Of a stretch of DNA of 64,000 nucleotides, positions 43,601 through 53,305 are shown one piece after another. Source of the DNA: JACVRW01 sp963819635 (lineage in GTDB: Bacteria; Actinomycetota; Thermoleophilia; Solirubrobacterales; Thermoleophilaceae); the NCBI GenBank assembly GCA_963819635.1, contig CAWFWX010000003.1, positions 930,001 to 994,000 on the forward strand. Reading direction: 5' to 3'. Under the pieces are notes generated by a model. That model was given only the letters and a program-made list of their open reading frames with translations, was not told the origin of the DNA and did no database searches. The position numbers and the translations under genes are program-made. The first letter of the stretch is position 1. Every line of letters starts with the position of its first letter.

Positions 43601-45074
43601 CCTGGTCGTACTCCTCGAGGACGATCCTCGCCACGTTGGACTCGAACGTCGGCCGCGATCGCCAGACCATCTCGCTCGTCTTCGCCAGCTCGAACTGCGC
43701 CACCTCGAACGCCGGGTCGGCCTCGACCGCCTGCCTCAGGAGCTGGGCGCGCGGACGCAGGCGCGGCTGGACCAGGCCCCTGACGAACAGGCAGCGGGCG
43801 TTGCGCTCCGCCCGCGCCGGGTCGAGCGCCTGAGCCTCGCGAAGCGAGCCCTTCGCCTCCGTGCCCGAGTGCAGCTGTGTCGACGCCAGAGCCCGCGTCA
43901 CGTGTGCGTTGAAGAGGACCTCTCGCCGCTGCGGCATCCCCTCCGGAAGAGCCTCGAGGATCTCGATCGCCCGATCCGTCCTCCGCTTCGTCTCGAAGAC
44001 GGGATTGATGCGCTGCCCGGAGAGGCTGGCGAGGATGCGCCTGTAGAGGAGCGTGTTCGCATAGCCGAGGTGCGCGCGCGCCGCCATGAGCTGCGCCTCG
44101 GCGACCCGCGGCCAGATCTTTGCGCCCCAGAGGCGCGCGCGGCGCATGACACGCGCCCTCAGGAGCTGGAGCGAGCGCCGCGACCGTCCCCATGAGCCGC
44201 CCGCGGCCGGGCGCCACTCCGGATCGTAGATCTCGGTGACCGAGCGATAGAGGGCTCCGGCCTTGTCGTAGGCATCGAGCGTGTTCGACCTGACGTAGTC
44301 CTCGGCCTCGTAGAAATAGGCGGCCGCGCGGAAGTTCGAGGTCGGAAGCAGGTCGATCTTGTCCTGGACGTCCTTCTCGATCCGCGCGTAGATCGCGGTC
44401 GCGACGCTGAAGTAGATCCGCTCCGTGACCGACTCGTACGCGTCCGAGTCCTCGTCCGGGCTCTTCGAGTCCCGCAGCGCGAACCTCACGGGATGGGCGA
44501 GCGTGGACGGGTTGTCCGCGCGTCCCATCCGCACCCACGGCGTGACCTCGAAGGACATGCTGTCGTCCTTCCTGCGGCGCACTCCGTAGGTGGCGGCGAT
44601 GTGGATGTGGGAGGCATCCGCCGAGGGTCCCTGGGTCGCATCCTCCTGCGCCCCGGCGTCGAGGCGCGACAGTCTCGGGATACGTTTGCTGAGCGTCTCC
44701 TCCAGGTCGCGCTCGAGCCAGCTCAGGAGGCCGCGCTTCTCGCCGTCCTCCGGAACGGGCTGGAACGGAGCGACCGAGAAGGTGTAGCGGAACGGGCTTC
44801 TCGACTCGCGGATCCAGAAGCGGGTCCAGTTCAGAAGCACGGCCGCGAGTACGAACAAAGTGATCGAAGACCACAGGAGCCACTGGTCCGCGACCTGCGA
44901 GAAGTCGAAGTTCCAGATCTCGGCGCTCGCGATGGCGATTATCACCTGCGCCAGACCGAGCACCGCCGAGAGCCAGCCGATCGCCCCCAATCGCCTGCCC
45001 CGGCGCAGCGTGCGCTCCACTCCCTCGACCTGCTCGAGCAGGTTCTGCGGTGGAACTATCTCGCCTTTGGACAT
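40635..45074 (-). CDS. FHIPEP-domain protein B: two TM helices, TPR and coiled-coil region, C-terminal FlhA-like domain
   Basis: The 1479-aa protein has two membrane helices (about residues 31-55 and 64-86; WLSAVLGLAQVIIAIAS, WSSITLFVLAAVLL), a soluble region, TPR-like helices (about 240-620), a long coiled-coil rich in Glu/Ala/Lys (about 700-880), further helices, and from about 1210 an FHIPEP-type C-terminal domain: TVRGEIEDAWGVTIPGVRIRVDPNLDDG, VEVMQALIRERVSIHELAPIVEAFA and DPVLVVRDARLRRPVRLVLEREYPGVRILARSEI. The N-terminal membrane export-gate helices of FlhA are replaced by two helices plus TPRs. It is the first of a two-gene unit with protein A. The function is unassigned. Confidence 0.78.
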   Translation of the reverse strand: MSKGEIVPPQNLLEQVEGVERTLRRGRRLGAIGWLSAVLGLAQVIIAIASAEIWNFDFSQVADQWLLWSSITLFVLAAVLLNWTRFWIRESRSPFRYTFSVAPFQPVPEDGEKRGLLSWLERDLEETLSKRIPRLSRLDAGAQEDATQGPSADASHIHIAATYGVRRRKDDSMSFEVTPWVRMGRADNPSTLAHPVRFALRDSKSPDEDSDAYESVTERIYFSVATAIYARIEKDVQDKIDLLPTSNFRAAAYFYEAEDYVRSNTLDAYDKAGALYRSVTEIYDPEWRPAAGGSWGRSRRSLQLLRARVMRRARLWGAKIWPRVAEAQLMAARAHLGYANTLLYRRILASLSGQRINPVFETKRRTDRAIEILEALPEGMPQRREVLFNAHVTRALASTQLHSGTEAKGSLREAQALDPARAERNARCLFVRGLVQPRLRPRAQLLRQAVEADPAFEVAQFELAKTSEMVWRSRPTFESNVARIVLEEYDQVLRLNPGNIVAWGNVGYMHWLLGDFEEAREAYERGRQYKEIKRETFVAQLDYGLARIAAEGPEVRFADAYRHYLNGVSADIASGVSHDAGYSDYQFELIGGEMMARFEKYLETVRERTDSGDDGSTSKRERESVLAFVLNDYGEACVNYYHRFGDPAYTRNALEAFEEAAELSPGFLLPLYNIHRFGWMVGDRTGDIGSPATIERVYEREPNWPDAMLELVREDAERVPKLQARAKELREEAMEAEEAALAKRTEAGQLAAAGLNPGTRESGVLQIPQSEEPRAVTRAVAEYARASERQRGLAGPDPKKLQDEAQQLEDDASGLREQAEEADRDAMRREEEIAEVLDRLLPQRWLWAAQPAGRTIDLQALEREDYLRELRWERELDEVHVQALLAWCVTPAAERAGAERVLRHILKRYWAGDFEVLREYRRSLLGQAVAEPEHETELENAGTRLVEVIDSWLEGDPDFWKLTWLLEDPEIAVEQRIFDLDETSLRLNAASERHEERVGEALRQDREAGDPDYVHLWVGDQLDALGRERDQVLAVYRRAARSKRPEIQEELGFRFAEHESWRESAEAYRAAAGDAPDDRTRKDSATGVARALFALDEHAEAIEALEEVAADVEEDGRWRTHLVDELAEQVTTPPAYAALAEWLESALGAGKTAAGDAAAGLIELAGRRYDLVVRAPEANEENARRELPAGATPLLLETDPDFFPAGEHTPELQPTLEAIETVRGEIEDAWGVTIPGVRIRVDPNLDDGRYVVLLREAPIGGGRLDPKDRGFYRAMIDDVRRTIVAHLGDVAGFQDLADRLSQWEDAQDDVLPDWAEPVLGDKSRRVRLVEVMQALIRERVSIHELAPIVEAFASVPADLGVADTVESVRAQLSPEALGLRDDANVVVVRGDLEAAVAKGVRRDNGTTFLALTSREADDLIAGFRADLEQENDPVLVVRDARLRRPVRLVLEREYPGVRILARSEIRTPRWRRRLRTVRP

Positions 45075-45191
45075 GGGGGCCAGCCGAACGTCTCAGTGCA
45101 GCCTAGCCCGCGAACGCTGAGTGCTCAACAGATCGTTCGCCCTGCACGGATTCGGTTGCGCGAGCCTCCCGAATCAGGGATCCTCACGGGC

Positions 45192-45446
45192 GTGAGGCGG
45201 CCGCTTCCGAGCCAACCGGCTTACGAGTACGGGCGCTGCCCGTGCGGCGGTACCTACGAGCCGGACACGGTCGACGTGCCCTTCCAGGACCCAGAGCTGG
45301 TCCTGGTGGAGGTGCCCCTGGCACAGTGCCCGTCGTGCGGCGGACGCGTCTACAAGACCCACGTCCTCGAATACGTCGAGCGCGTCCACCGCGGCGACGA
45401 GCGGGGCTTCGAAGCGCACCCCCTGGAGCACGCGGCTCCGTACTAG
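45192..45446 (+). CDS. Small zinc-ribbon protein (YgiT-type)
   Basis: GTG 45192 begins an 84-aa protein with CPCGGTYE and CPSCGGRVY, two metal-binding clusters separated by about 30 residues, the YgiT/MqsA N-terminal-type zinc finger layout, followed by a helical tail. MqsA-type proteins are antitoxins or regulators, but no toxin partner is adjacent. It is divergent from the FHIPEP-B gene with a 117-bp spacer and convergent with a secreted-protein gene across a strong terminator. Confidence 0.6.
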   Translation: MRRPLPSQPAYEYGRCPCGGTYEPDTVDVPFQDPELVLVEVPLAQCPSCGGRVYKTHVLEYVERVHRGDERGFEAHPLEHAAPY

Positions 45447-45468
45447 AGCCTTTGTACCGGCGCTCGCG

Positions 45469-45507
45469 CGGGCTCGGCCGCCGTGTCCGGCGTAGCGGCC
45501 GAGCCCG
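45469..45507. terminator. Bidirectional terminator, 13-bp perfect stem
   Basis: CGGGCTCGGCCGC (45469-45481) pairs perfectly with GCGGCCGAGCCCG (45495-45507) across a 13-nt loop, with three further pairs beyond one mismatch. It lies between two convergent genes ending at 45446 and 45528. No T tract follows, as is common in high-GC actinobacteria. Confidence 0.75.
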
Positions 45508-45527
45508 AGCGTGCACCTGTCGGTGGC

Positions 45528-45968
45528 TTAGCGGCGCACCCTGATCGTGCGCGTGATCGGGCGGGAACGCACGCCGTGAGCATCGATCGCCACGACGCGG
45601 ACCCGGTAGCGGCCGGGGCGCAGGTTACGCGTCGGTCGCAGCGAGACCGTGCGGCGGCCGGCCTTGACGTTGATCGTCCGGACGCGGTGACCCTTCGAGC
45701 CGCGCAACACGGTTACGCGCAGCCGGCTGGGTGACTTGAGCCGGATCCGCAGCTGCCCGCGCTGCCCGAGCTGGGCGCGCTGAATGACGCGAGGAGCCTG
45801 CGGGGTCGGGGTGGCGCCGGGGAACGGCGTAACCGGAGCGATGAGCGTCGGGTCCGGCGCCGGCCCGGTGGGGCCCTCCGTCGCGAGCGCCGGCGCCGCG
45901 GCGAACGCGGACGCCGCGACGGCGGCGGCTATCAGGGCGGGCAGGCGGTGGATGGGCGACTTGGCCAT
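45528..45968 (-). CDS. Secreted protein with a basic Ig-like C-terminal domain
   Basis: ATG 45968 is preceded by GGAGG. The 146-aa protein has a signal peptide (LPALIAAAVAASAFAA, ALA cleavage), a Pro-rich linker and a C-terminal beta-rich domain with many Arg/Lys (LRIRLKSPSRLRVTVLRGSKG... LRPGRYRVRVVAIDAHG), ending RTIRVRR. It has the look of an Ig-like/FN3-like fold in a wall-exposed protein. The role is unknown. I chose 45968 because longer starts lack a signal peptide. Confidence 0.65.
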   Translation of the reverse strand: MAKSPIHRLPALIAAAVAASAFAAAPALATEGPTGPAPDPTLIAPVTPFPGATPTPQAPRVIQRAQLGQRGQLRIRLKSPSRLRVTVLRGSKGHRVRTINVKAGRRTVSLRPTRNLRPGRYRVRVVAIDAHGVRSRPITRTIRVRR

Positions 45969-46088
45969 GTGGCCTCCTTCTGCATGGGTTGTCGGATAAG
46001 GCCGTGACATGGCCTGCAACCCATGGTCCGCCGCGTCCACGCTGACGCAATACGCGCGCGCTATCGCTGCGGCCGTCGAGCCGATCGG

Positions 46089-47111
46089 TCAGCGGGCGCC
46101 ATCACGGATGATGGCGCTCAGCTGCGCGGCCGCCGCGGGTTTGCGCCGGACGTCCCAGTCGACCACACCGGTCCCTGGCTGGTTGACCTTGCCGCGGCTG
46201 GGCAGCTGCGACCAGAACACGGCTCTGATCCAGGGCGTCCGCTGAAGCAGCCGCCGGAGGTCGCGGAGCCAGGCGACGGCGCCGTGCTTCTCGGTGTTGG
46301 TCTCGGCCAGCAGGACCGGCTTCCTGTAGACCTCTCTGAGGACCCGTAGTCGTGGCTCGAAGCGGTGGACGGGGTAGTCCTTGATTCCGCCGAAGTCGAT
46401 CATCGTCGTCGCGACGAAGTCGACGAAGCGGCGTCCGGGCCAGTACCGGCGCAGGGTGGTGCGCCACTCCGGCTCGGACTCGTAGAGGTTCGCGTTCACG
46501 GACCAGACGAAGCGAACGTTGTGCGCGCCCGCGTTCGCGAACAGCCCCACGATCCGCCGCCACGCCCAGCGGTAGGCGCGCGGGTCGTGGCTCCACGGAT
46601 ACCAGAAGCCGTTCATCTCGTGCGCGTAGCGCAGGTAGACGGTGCCGGGAAAACGCGCGAGCTCGCGAGCGAAGCGCGTGATGTAGCGGTCCTGCTTGCC
46701 GAGGGCGATGTCGATGTTGCGGTAACCCGGTTGTGGGCGGGACTGCGCGCGCGTACCGAGCGCGGCCGGCACCGGCTTCCACGGCTCCCACGAGACCAGC
46801 AGCCGGTGGATGCCGATGCGGCGGGTCTGCGCGATGTAGCCCGTGAGTCTGCGTCGGCTCGAGAAGGCCGCAAACTTCGCCACCGCCTGGGGCGTCGAGC
46901 CGATCGCGCGCGACCAGTCGTCGACGTGCCACGGATCGACGTAGACGCCAAAGACGCGCCACGGATGCTCCGCCGGCCGCGGCTCGAGTGCGTCCACGGC
47001 GGCCCGGGGCGAGCTCGCCGCGTCCACCGCCTGCTTGGCCGGCAGCGTGAGCACGACCAGCAACGCGAGCGCGACGCTACATGTGACCAGATTCAGAAAA
47101 AGCAGCCTCAT
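46089..47111 (-). CDS. GH26-like secreted beta-mannanase-type glycosidase
   Basis: ATG 47111 starts a signal anchor (LFLNLVTCSVALALLVVL). The 340-aa protein shows YLRYAHEMNGFWYPWS (the acid/base Glu region of GH26), VRFVWSVNANLY and VLLAETNTEKHGAVAWL (the nucleophile Glu in ETN), all typical of GH26 mannanases. It may be anchored by the N terminus. Its start overlaps the preceding glycan synthase gene by 35 nt; the pairing of synthase and hydrolase resembles exopolysaccharide systems. The substrate is not fixed by the sequence. Confidence 0.8.
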   Translation of the reverse strand: MRLLFLNLVTCSVALALLVVLTLPAKQAVDAASSPRAAVDALEPRPAEHPWRVFGVYVDPWHVDDWSRAIGSTPQAVAKFAAFSSRRRLTGYIAQTRRIGIHRLLVSWEPWKPVPAALGTRAQSRPQPGYRNIDIALGKQDRYITRFARELARFPGTVYLRYAHEMNGFWYPWSHDPRAYRWAWRRIVGLFANAGAHNVRFVWSVNANLYESEPEWRTTLRRYWPGRRFVDFVATTMIDFGGIKDYPVHRFEPRLRVLREVYRKPVLLAETNTEKHGAVAWLRDLRRLLQRTPWIRAVFWSQLPSRGKVNQPGTGVVDWDVRRKPAAAAQLSAIIRDGAR

Positions 47112-48381
47112 GTAGGAACTCGTGCTGGGCCGGGGGCGGCCTCGTCGACCAGGACTGGTGGAACATCGTCGCGAAGGCCAGGATGCGGATCGGGACCATC
47201 ACAAACGTGATCTGCAGGACGAACAGCGGGAGCCTCCGCAGGTCGGCGGGGGTACGCCGGAGGTGCGGGACCTGGCGGGCACCGATGCTCACCAGCATCC
47301 CGAGGTATCCGAGTGGGATCTCGAGCGCCGGCGACAGGCCGCTGCGGCCACCTCCGCCTGCGCCCAACCCGTGCGCGACCGCCATGGCCACGACGGCATA
47401 GAGCGCGAACGGCGTGACGATGTCCGTCGCGAAGCAGGCGAAAGCGACCGGCCGCCGCCACAGCCACCGCAGGCTCAGCAGCGTCTCACGCTGGCTGGAG
47501 CGGCCCCACCGCAACTGCTGGCGCCAGAAGGTGCGCCAATCCGGCGGAGCGTCGGTCTCGACCAGCGCCGTGGACTGGTAGACGGTCCGCCAGCCCGCGC
47601 GTAACAGCTCATTCGTGAGCACACGATCATCGCCGACGTGCTGTGGCACGCCGAGGACGGTCTGCTTCACGAGACGCTTCACCGCCGGCTCGAACGCCTC
47701 CCGGCGGTACGCGATCGTGCGGCCGGCCAGGCAGCCGACCTGGCCGAACACCGACTGCGCCGGCACGGTCAGGAGGTAGCGGAGGTCCTCGATCCAGTCC
47801 GCGAGCCGCCGAACGGGGTCGTGGCCGACGTCGAAGATCGCCTGGCGCGGCGTGACCCCGCCCACGCGCGGGTCGGCAAACGGTCGCAGCAACTCGGCGA
47901 GCGCCCCGGGCGCCCAGACCGTGTCCGAATCGAGCACGAGCACCACGTCGGTGCCCGGATCGGCGGCACGCAGGCCGGCGGCGATCGCGACACGCTTGCC
48001 TGACTTCGGCAGGCGCACGACGCGGTCGCAGTACTCGCCCGCGATCGCGGCGAGCTCCGCATCGCCGCCGTCGATGATGGCGATCATTTCGGTCGGCCCG
48101 TTCGCGCGGACGCTCTGCAGCGCGCGCCGGAAAACGGCCTCCGGCTCGCGATACACGGGCACGAGGACGGTCGTGGTGAGATCTCCCGGATCCGCGGTGG
48201 AGGGCCGATAGCGCCGCGCAGCCAGCCACTTCAGCGTCCACAGCAGCCAGACGTAGAGAAAGAACCCCAGGAACAGGGTCGGCGCATGCCCCTGCACTGT
48301 TCTGACGGCGTCGAGGAGGAACGTGAACACGCTCCGCCCAGACAACCGGCAGCGGCGTGATGGGGCAATCCCAAACGGCAA
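47077..48381 (-). CDS. Processive family-2 glycosyltransferase (hyaluronan/cellulose-synthase-like)
   Basis: The 434-aa enzyme has N-terminal membrane helices (LFLGFFLYVWLLWTL), a GT-A catalytic domain (TTVLVPVYREPEAVFRRAL, IIDGGDAELAAIA, VLVLDSDTVWAPGALAEL (DSD), DDRVLTNELLRAG) and the processive Q-x-x-R-W motif (QQLRWGRSSQ). C-terminal helices FALYAVVAMAVAHGLG, LEIPLGYLGMLVSIG and LPLFVLQITFVMVPIRILAF form a transmembrane channel-like part. It likely polymerises and extrudes a polysaccharide. ATG 48381 is one start; a GTG near 48333 is an alternative. The GH26 gene overlaps it. Confidence 0.88.
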   Translation of the reverse strand: MPFGIAPSRRCRLSGRSVFTFLLDAVRTVQGHAPTLFLGFFLYVWLLWTLKWLAARRYRPSTADPGDLTTTVLVPVYREPEAVFRRALQSVRANGPTEMIAIIDGGDAELAAIAGEYCDRVVRLPKSGKRVAIAAGLRAADPGTDVVLVLDSDTVWAPGALAELLRPFADPRVGGVTPRQAIFDVGHDPVRRLADWIEDLRYLLTVPAQSVFGQVGCLAGRTIAYRREAFEPAVKRLVKQTVLGVPQHVGDDRVLTNELLRAGWRTVYQSTALVETDAPPDWRTFWRQQLRWGRSSQRETLLSLRWLWRRPVAFACFATDIVTPFALYAVVAMAVAHGLGAGGGGRSGLSPALEIPLGYLGMLVSIGARQVPHLRRTPADLRRLPLFVLQITFVMVPIRILAFATMFHQSWSTRPPPAQHEFLHEAAFSESGHM

Positions 48382-48432
48382 TCAGCCGAGCGGCGCCACC
48401 GATGGTGGGTATGGGCGGGATACTGCGCTGCG

Positions 48433-48864
48433 ATGTCGCAGGAGAGCGTCGAGTTGGTGAAGCGCCTGTTGGAGATGTTCGCCAGACGTGAACACGAAGC
48501 CGTGTTCGAGTTCTACGACACCGAGATCGAATGGGACGCGTCGAATTTCGGTGTCGTGAGCGCCGCTGGGGTCCCGGATGATCTCCAGGGGATCTACCAC
48601 GGTCATGAGGGCGTGCGCACGTACTGGCGCCGGTGGCTGCAAGCCTGGGCAGATCTCGAATTCGAGGTCGACGACGTGCTGGACGCCGGCGACGACGTCG
48701 TCGCGCTGATCCGCAATCAGCGACAGTGGGGGCGGCGCAGCGGCATCGTGACTGACATGCCGCCCTATGGACTGGTGTTCACGATCCGCGACGGCAAGGT
48801 GGTCCGCTGGCGTGCCTATTCGGATGAGCGCTCTGCGCTCAAGGCGGTCGGGCTGAGCGACTGA
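48433..48864 (+). CDS. SnoaL-like NTF2-fold protein
   Basis: The 143-aa protein opens MSQESVELVKRLLEMFARREHEAVFEFYDTEIEWDASNFG, the cone-shaped alpha+beta fold of the SnoaL/NTF2 family, with YHGHEGVRTYWRRWLQAWADLEFEVDDVLDAGDDVVALIRNQRQWG and a C-terminal VFTIRDGKVVRWRAYSDERSALKAVGL. It is a common orphan in actinobacteria, with no reliable substrate. It is divergent from the GT2 gene. A paralogue lies at 56099-56503 on the other strand. Confidence 0.85.
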   Translation: MSQESVELVKRLLEMFARREHEAVFEFYDTEIEWDASNFGVVSAAGVPDDLQGIYHGHEGVRTYWRRWLQAWADLEFEVDDVLDAGDDVVALIRNQRQWGRRSGIVTDMPPYGLVFTIRDGKVVRWRAYSDERSALKAVGLSD

Positions 48865-48920
48865 TCGTCACGAAGTTGTCACACAAATGAGCTCTCCCGT
48901 CTCCCAGCGAGCGTCAGTTT

Positions 48921-49268
48921 GTGGGCATGCGCAACTCAGGAGACGAGCCCATCCACGTCACGGTCGCCGGCAGCCCAACGGACCCCCGCGGACCCGTTCC
49001 GAACATCCCCGGCGTGCGTGTCCACCGTGGGCCCGCCCTGCATCCCGACGACGTCACCGTCGTCGATGGTCTTCCCGTCACGAGCATCTCGCGCACGCTC
49101 GTCGATCTGGCCGAGATCCTCCCGCACGACGAGCTGCGCGAGGTCTTCGCGGACGCACGCCTGAAGGGGCTGCTGGACATGGAAGCCGTAGAGGCGTCAT
49201 ACGCGCGGGTCGAGTGGCGCCCCTCGCTGCGAATGCTGCGCGAAGTGATGGACGAGTTCGCCCGCTAA
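48921..49268 (+). pseudogene. Remnant of an AbiEi-like/DUF559-associated protein
   Basis: The 115 codons match only a central segment of a larger actinobacterial family (N-terminal AbiEi-type antitoxin domain, C-terminal DUF559 endonuclease): TVAGSPTDPRGPVPNIPGVRVHRGPALHPDDVTVVDGLPVTSISRTLVDLAEILPHDELREVFADARLKGLLD. The N-terminal HTH and the C-terminal nuclease are missing, and the frame stops at 49268. GTG 48921 or ATG 48927 may be fortuitous starts. I read it as a decayed fragment. Confidence 0.5.
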
Positions 49269-49284
49269 CGCCGCTGCTCCCCGC

Positions 49285-51235
<1,951 letters not shown>

Positions 51236-51247
51236 CGGCTCTCCTCC

Positions 51248-53153
51248 TCAGCGGTAGACCCGCAGGTCGGCGATCGACCACCACTGTGGCGCGGTCGCGG
51301 TCTGGACGACGCGGAGGAAGCGTGCTCCGGTCGCCGCAATGTCGATGGTGGTCAGCTGGCCCTGGCCGGCGCCGGTGGCGACGGGCGTCGCTCCAGGTCG
51401 ACGCCGTCGTTGCTCGTGTAGAGCGCGTAGCCGCGCGGGTAGTCGCCGGCGTCGACGCCCGTGTCGAGGACGACCCGGCGGACCTTCTGCGATCGGCCGA
51501 GGTCGACCTGGACCCACTGACCGGGCTGCTGGGCCGTGCCGGTCGTCCAGCGCGTGGTGGCGTCGTCGTCGACCGTGTTGCCGGGTTCGACGCCGGACGA
51601 GGCGGTCGGCGCTCATCGCGGTCCGCGTCGAGCAGCTCCAGGTCGTCGTCGAGCGTCCGCGAGGCCGGCCACGTGAACGTGGCCAGCGCGCCGCCCGGGA
51701 GCGTGTAGTCGAACGAGCGACCTCCCTGGGCGACCGCGAAGCTGCGCGGGTCGTCGTTCTCGTTGTGCACCACGAGGGCGGTCGAGCCGTCGCGGTTGCG
51801 GAACGCCGCGTCCATGATCTGCCCGTTCCAGCCGGTCGTGCCGAACGAGGTGCTGGCGATCCGCCTGGCGCCCGGCTTCACGAAGCGAGCCAGGTGGCCC
51901 GAGCGTGAAGTACTCGGCGTTCTCCGTGACCGTCTGCCCGGGCCCAACGGTCACGACCCCGGTGCAGGTGTCGCACCCACCGAGGTGCGGCCCGCCCGAG
52001 GGATCGAGCGCGAGGTTCCAGTTCACCACCGGTCTTGCCCCAGTTGCGCGTGACCCCGAGCACGAGGTTGCGGGTGTGCCACTTGAGCGTGTCGGAGAAG
52101 ACCTGCGCCGGCGGATCGGTCGGCCCGTGCGAGCCCGAGCACTCGGTGAACCAGATCCCCTTGTCGGGGAACGCACGGTGGAGCGCGGTCTGGCGGCTCG
52201 GGTCGCCGGCGTAGCAGTGGAAGGCGGTGCCGTCGACGAAGCGGCCGGCCCCGCTCGTGCAGCAGGTCGCTGGGGTACTCGGTCTCGGGCGTCTCGCCAG
52301 GCGGCGTCGATTCGATGTCGGCGGGGTGCATCGACCAGTTGTGGTCGTAGCCGAAGATCTTCGTGTCGATCCTGGCCTCGCGGAACGCACGCCCGATCGC
52401 CACGATCAGCTTGGCCTCCTGCGCCACGGGCAGGTCCATGCCGGGATAGCCGCTCGGGTTGCGGTTCTGCGGCTCGTTCTGCACCGTCACGGCGTAGACC
52501 GGCACGCCGGCGCGCTCGTAGGCCTGCACGAACTTGACGAAGTAGCGCGCGTAGGCGGCGTAGATGCGGGGATCGTCGATCAGCCTCCCGCCGATCAGCG
52601 AGCCGTTCGTCTTCATCCATGCCGGCGGGCTCCAGGGAGAGCCGATCACCTTCACCCGCGGGTTCAGCGCCAGCGCCTGGCGCAGGAGCGGCAGGATCTG
52701 CGCACGGTCGTGCGCGATCGAGAAGCGGCGCATGTCGTAGTCCGTGCGGCCCGGCGCCAGGTCGTCGTAGGTGTAGAAGTCGCCGGCCACGAAATCCGAC
52801 GCGCCCATGGGCTGGCGCAGGAACGACAGGCCGTCGCCCTCGGTCGGGCTGAAGAGGCGCCTCATGGTGGCGTCGCGGGTGCGGCGATCGAGCCGGTAGA
52901 GCACGTGCGCCGAGGAGTCCGTGATCGAGGCGCCAAAGCCGTCCATCGTCTGGTACGAGCGGCTCGGATCGACGCTGATCGTGAGGTTCTGCGAGCCGCC
53001 CGGCCGGAAATCGGCCGGACCGCGATGGCTCAATTTCAAGGCCCCGTCGGGCGTCGTGACCCACACCCGGGCGGACGGCGGCGCGGCCAGGGCGGGCGCG
53101 GCGACTGCGAGCGCGAGTATCGCCGTCAGAATCAGTGCCGCTCGGTGGCTCAC
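51248..53153 (-). CDS. Secreted GH30 glycosidase with C-terminal F5/8-type domain (several frameshifts)
   Basis: GTG 53153 begins a signal peptide (HRAALILTAILALAVAAPALA); a longer start at 53204 exists but adds no signal. The GH30 barrel shows YQTMDGFGASITDSSAHVLY, LRQPMGASDFVAGDFYTYDD, VIGSPWSPPAWMKTNG, AVTVQNEPQNRNPSG (acid/base Glu) and, in another frame, IWFTECSGSHG (nucleophile Glu). Beta-sandwich residues and a carbohydrate-binding F5/8 (discoidin)-like domain follow, ending VRRVVLDTGVDAGDYPRGYALYT and WWSIADLRVYR. Frame changes are needed near 52280, 52025, 51895, 51610 and 51400. Family members include beta-1,6-glucanases and glucosylceramidases. Confidence 0.8.
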
Positions 53154-53191
53154 CCTGGCCCGAGCATGCCCGGGCCCATCTTGCACTAAAC

Positions 53192-53202
53192 GAACCGGGT
53201 TC
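53192..53202. promoter_or_regulatory. Palindrome GAACCGGGTTC upstream of the GH30 gene
   Basis: An 11-bp odd palindrome lies 39 nt before the GH30 GTG. It is a plausible operator for a repressor of the GH30-GH3 operon. It is not identical to the inverted repeat at 53260-53281 next to the ROK gene, so different proteins might bind. Only the symmetry supports it. Confidence 0.35.
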
Positions 53203-53259
53203 AACGGCCTGGGTATTGCCCAAAAGAGACGCTATCTCGGTGTTCGCGCGGTCGAAAAC

Positions 53260-53281
53260 GTGCGTTTCTTGACAAACGCAC
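53260..53281. promoter_or_regulatory. Operator-like inverted repeat GTGCGTTT/AAACGCAC overlapping the ROK gene -35
   Basis: GTGCGTTT (53260-53267) and AAACGCAC (53274-53281) are exact inverses separated by CTTGAC. TTGACA, the -35, lies in and beside the spacer. Binding here would block transcription of the ROK gene and possibly of GH30; an autoregulated ROK repressor is the simplest reading. Confidence 0.6.
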
Positions 53282-53298
53282 GGCGCGGGACCGATAGT
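53269..53298 (+). promoter_or_regulatory. sigma-70-like promoter for the ROK regulator
   Basis: TTGACA (53269-53274), an 18-bp spacer and GATAGT (53293-53298) form a near-consensus promoter. The expected start site falls about 7 nt later, at the apparent CTG start codon 53306, so the mRNA may be leaderless. Confidence 0.65.
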
Positions 53299-53305
53299 TC
53301 AGCCC

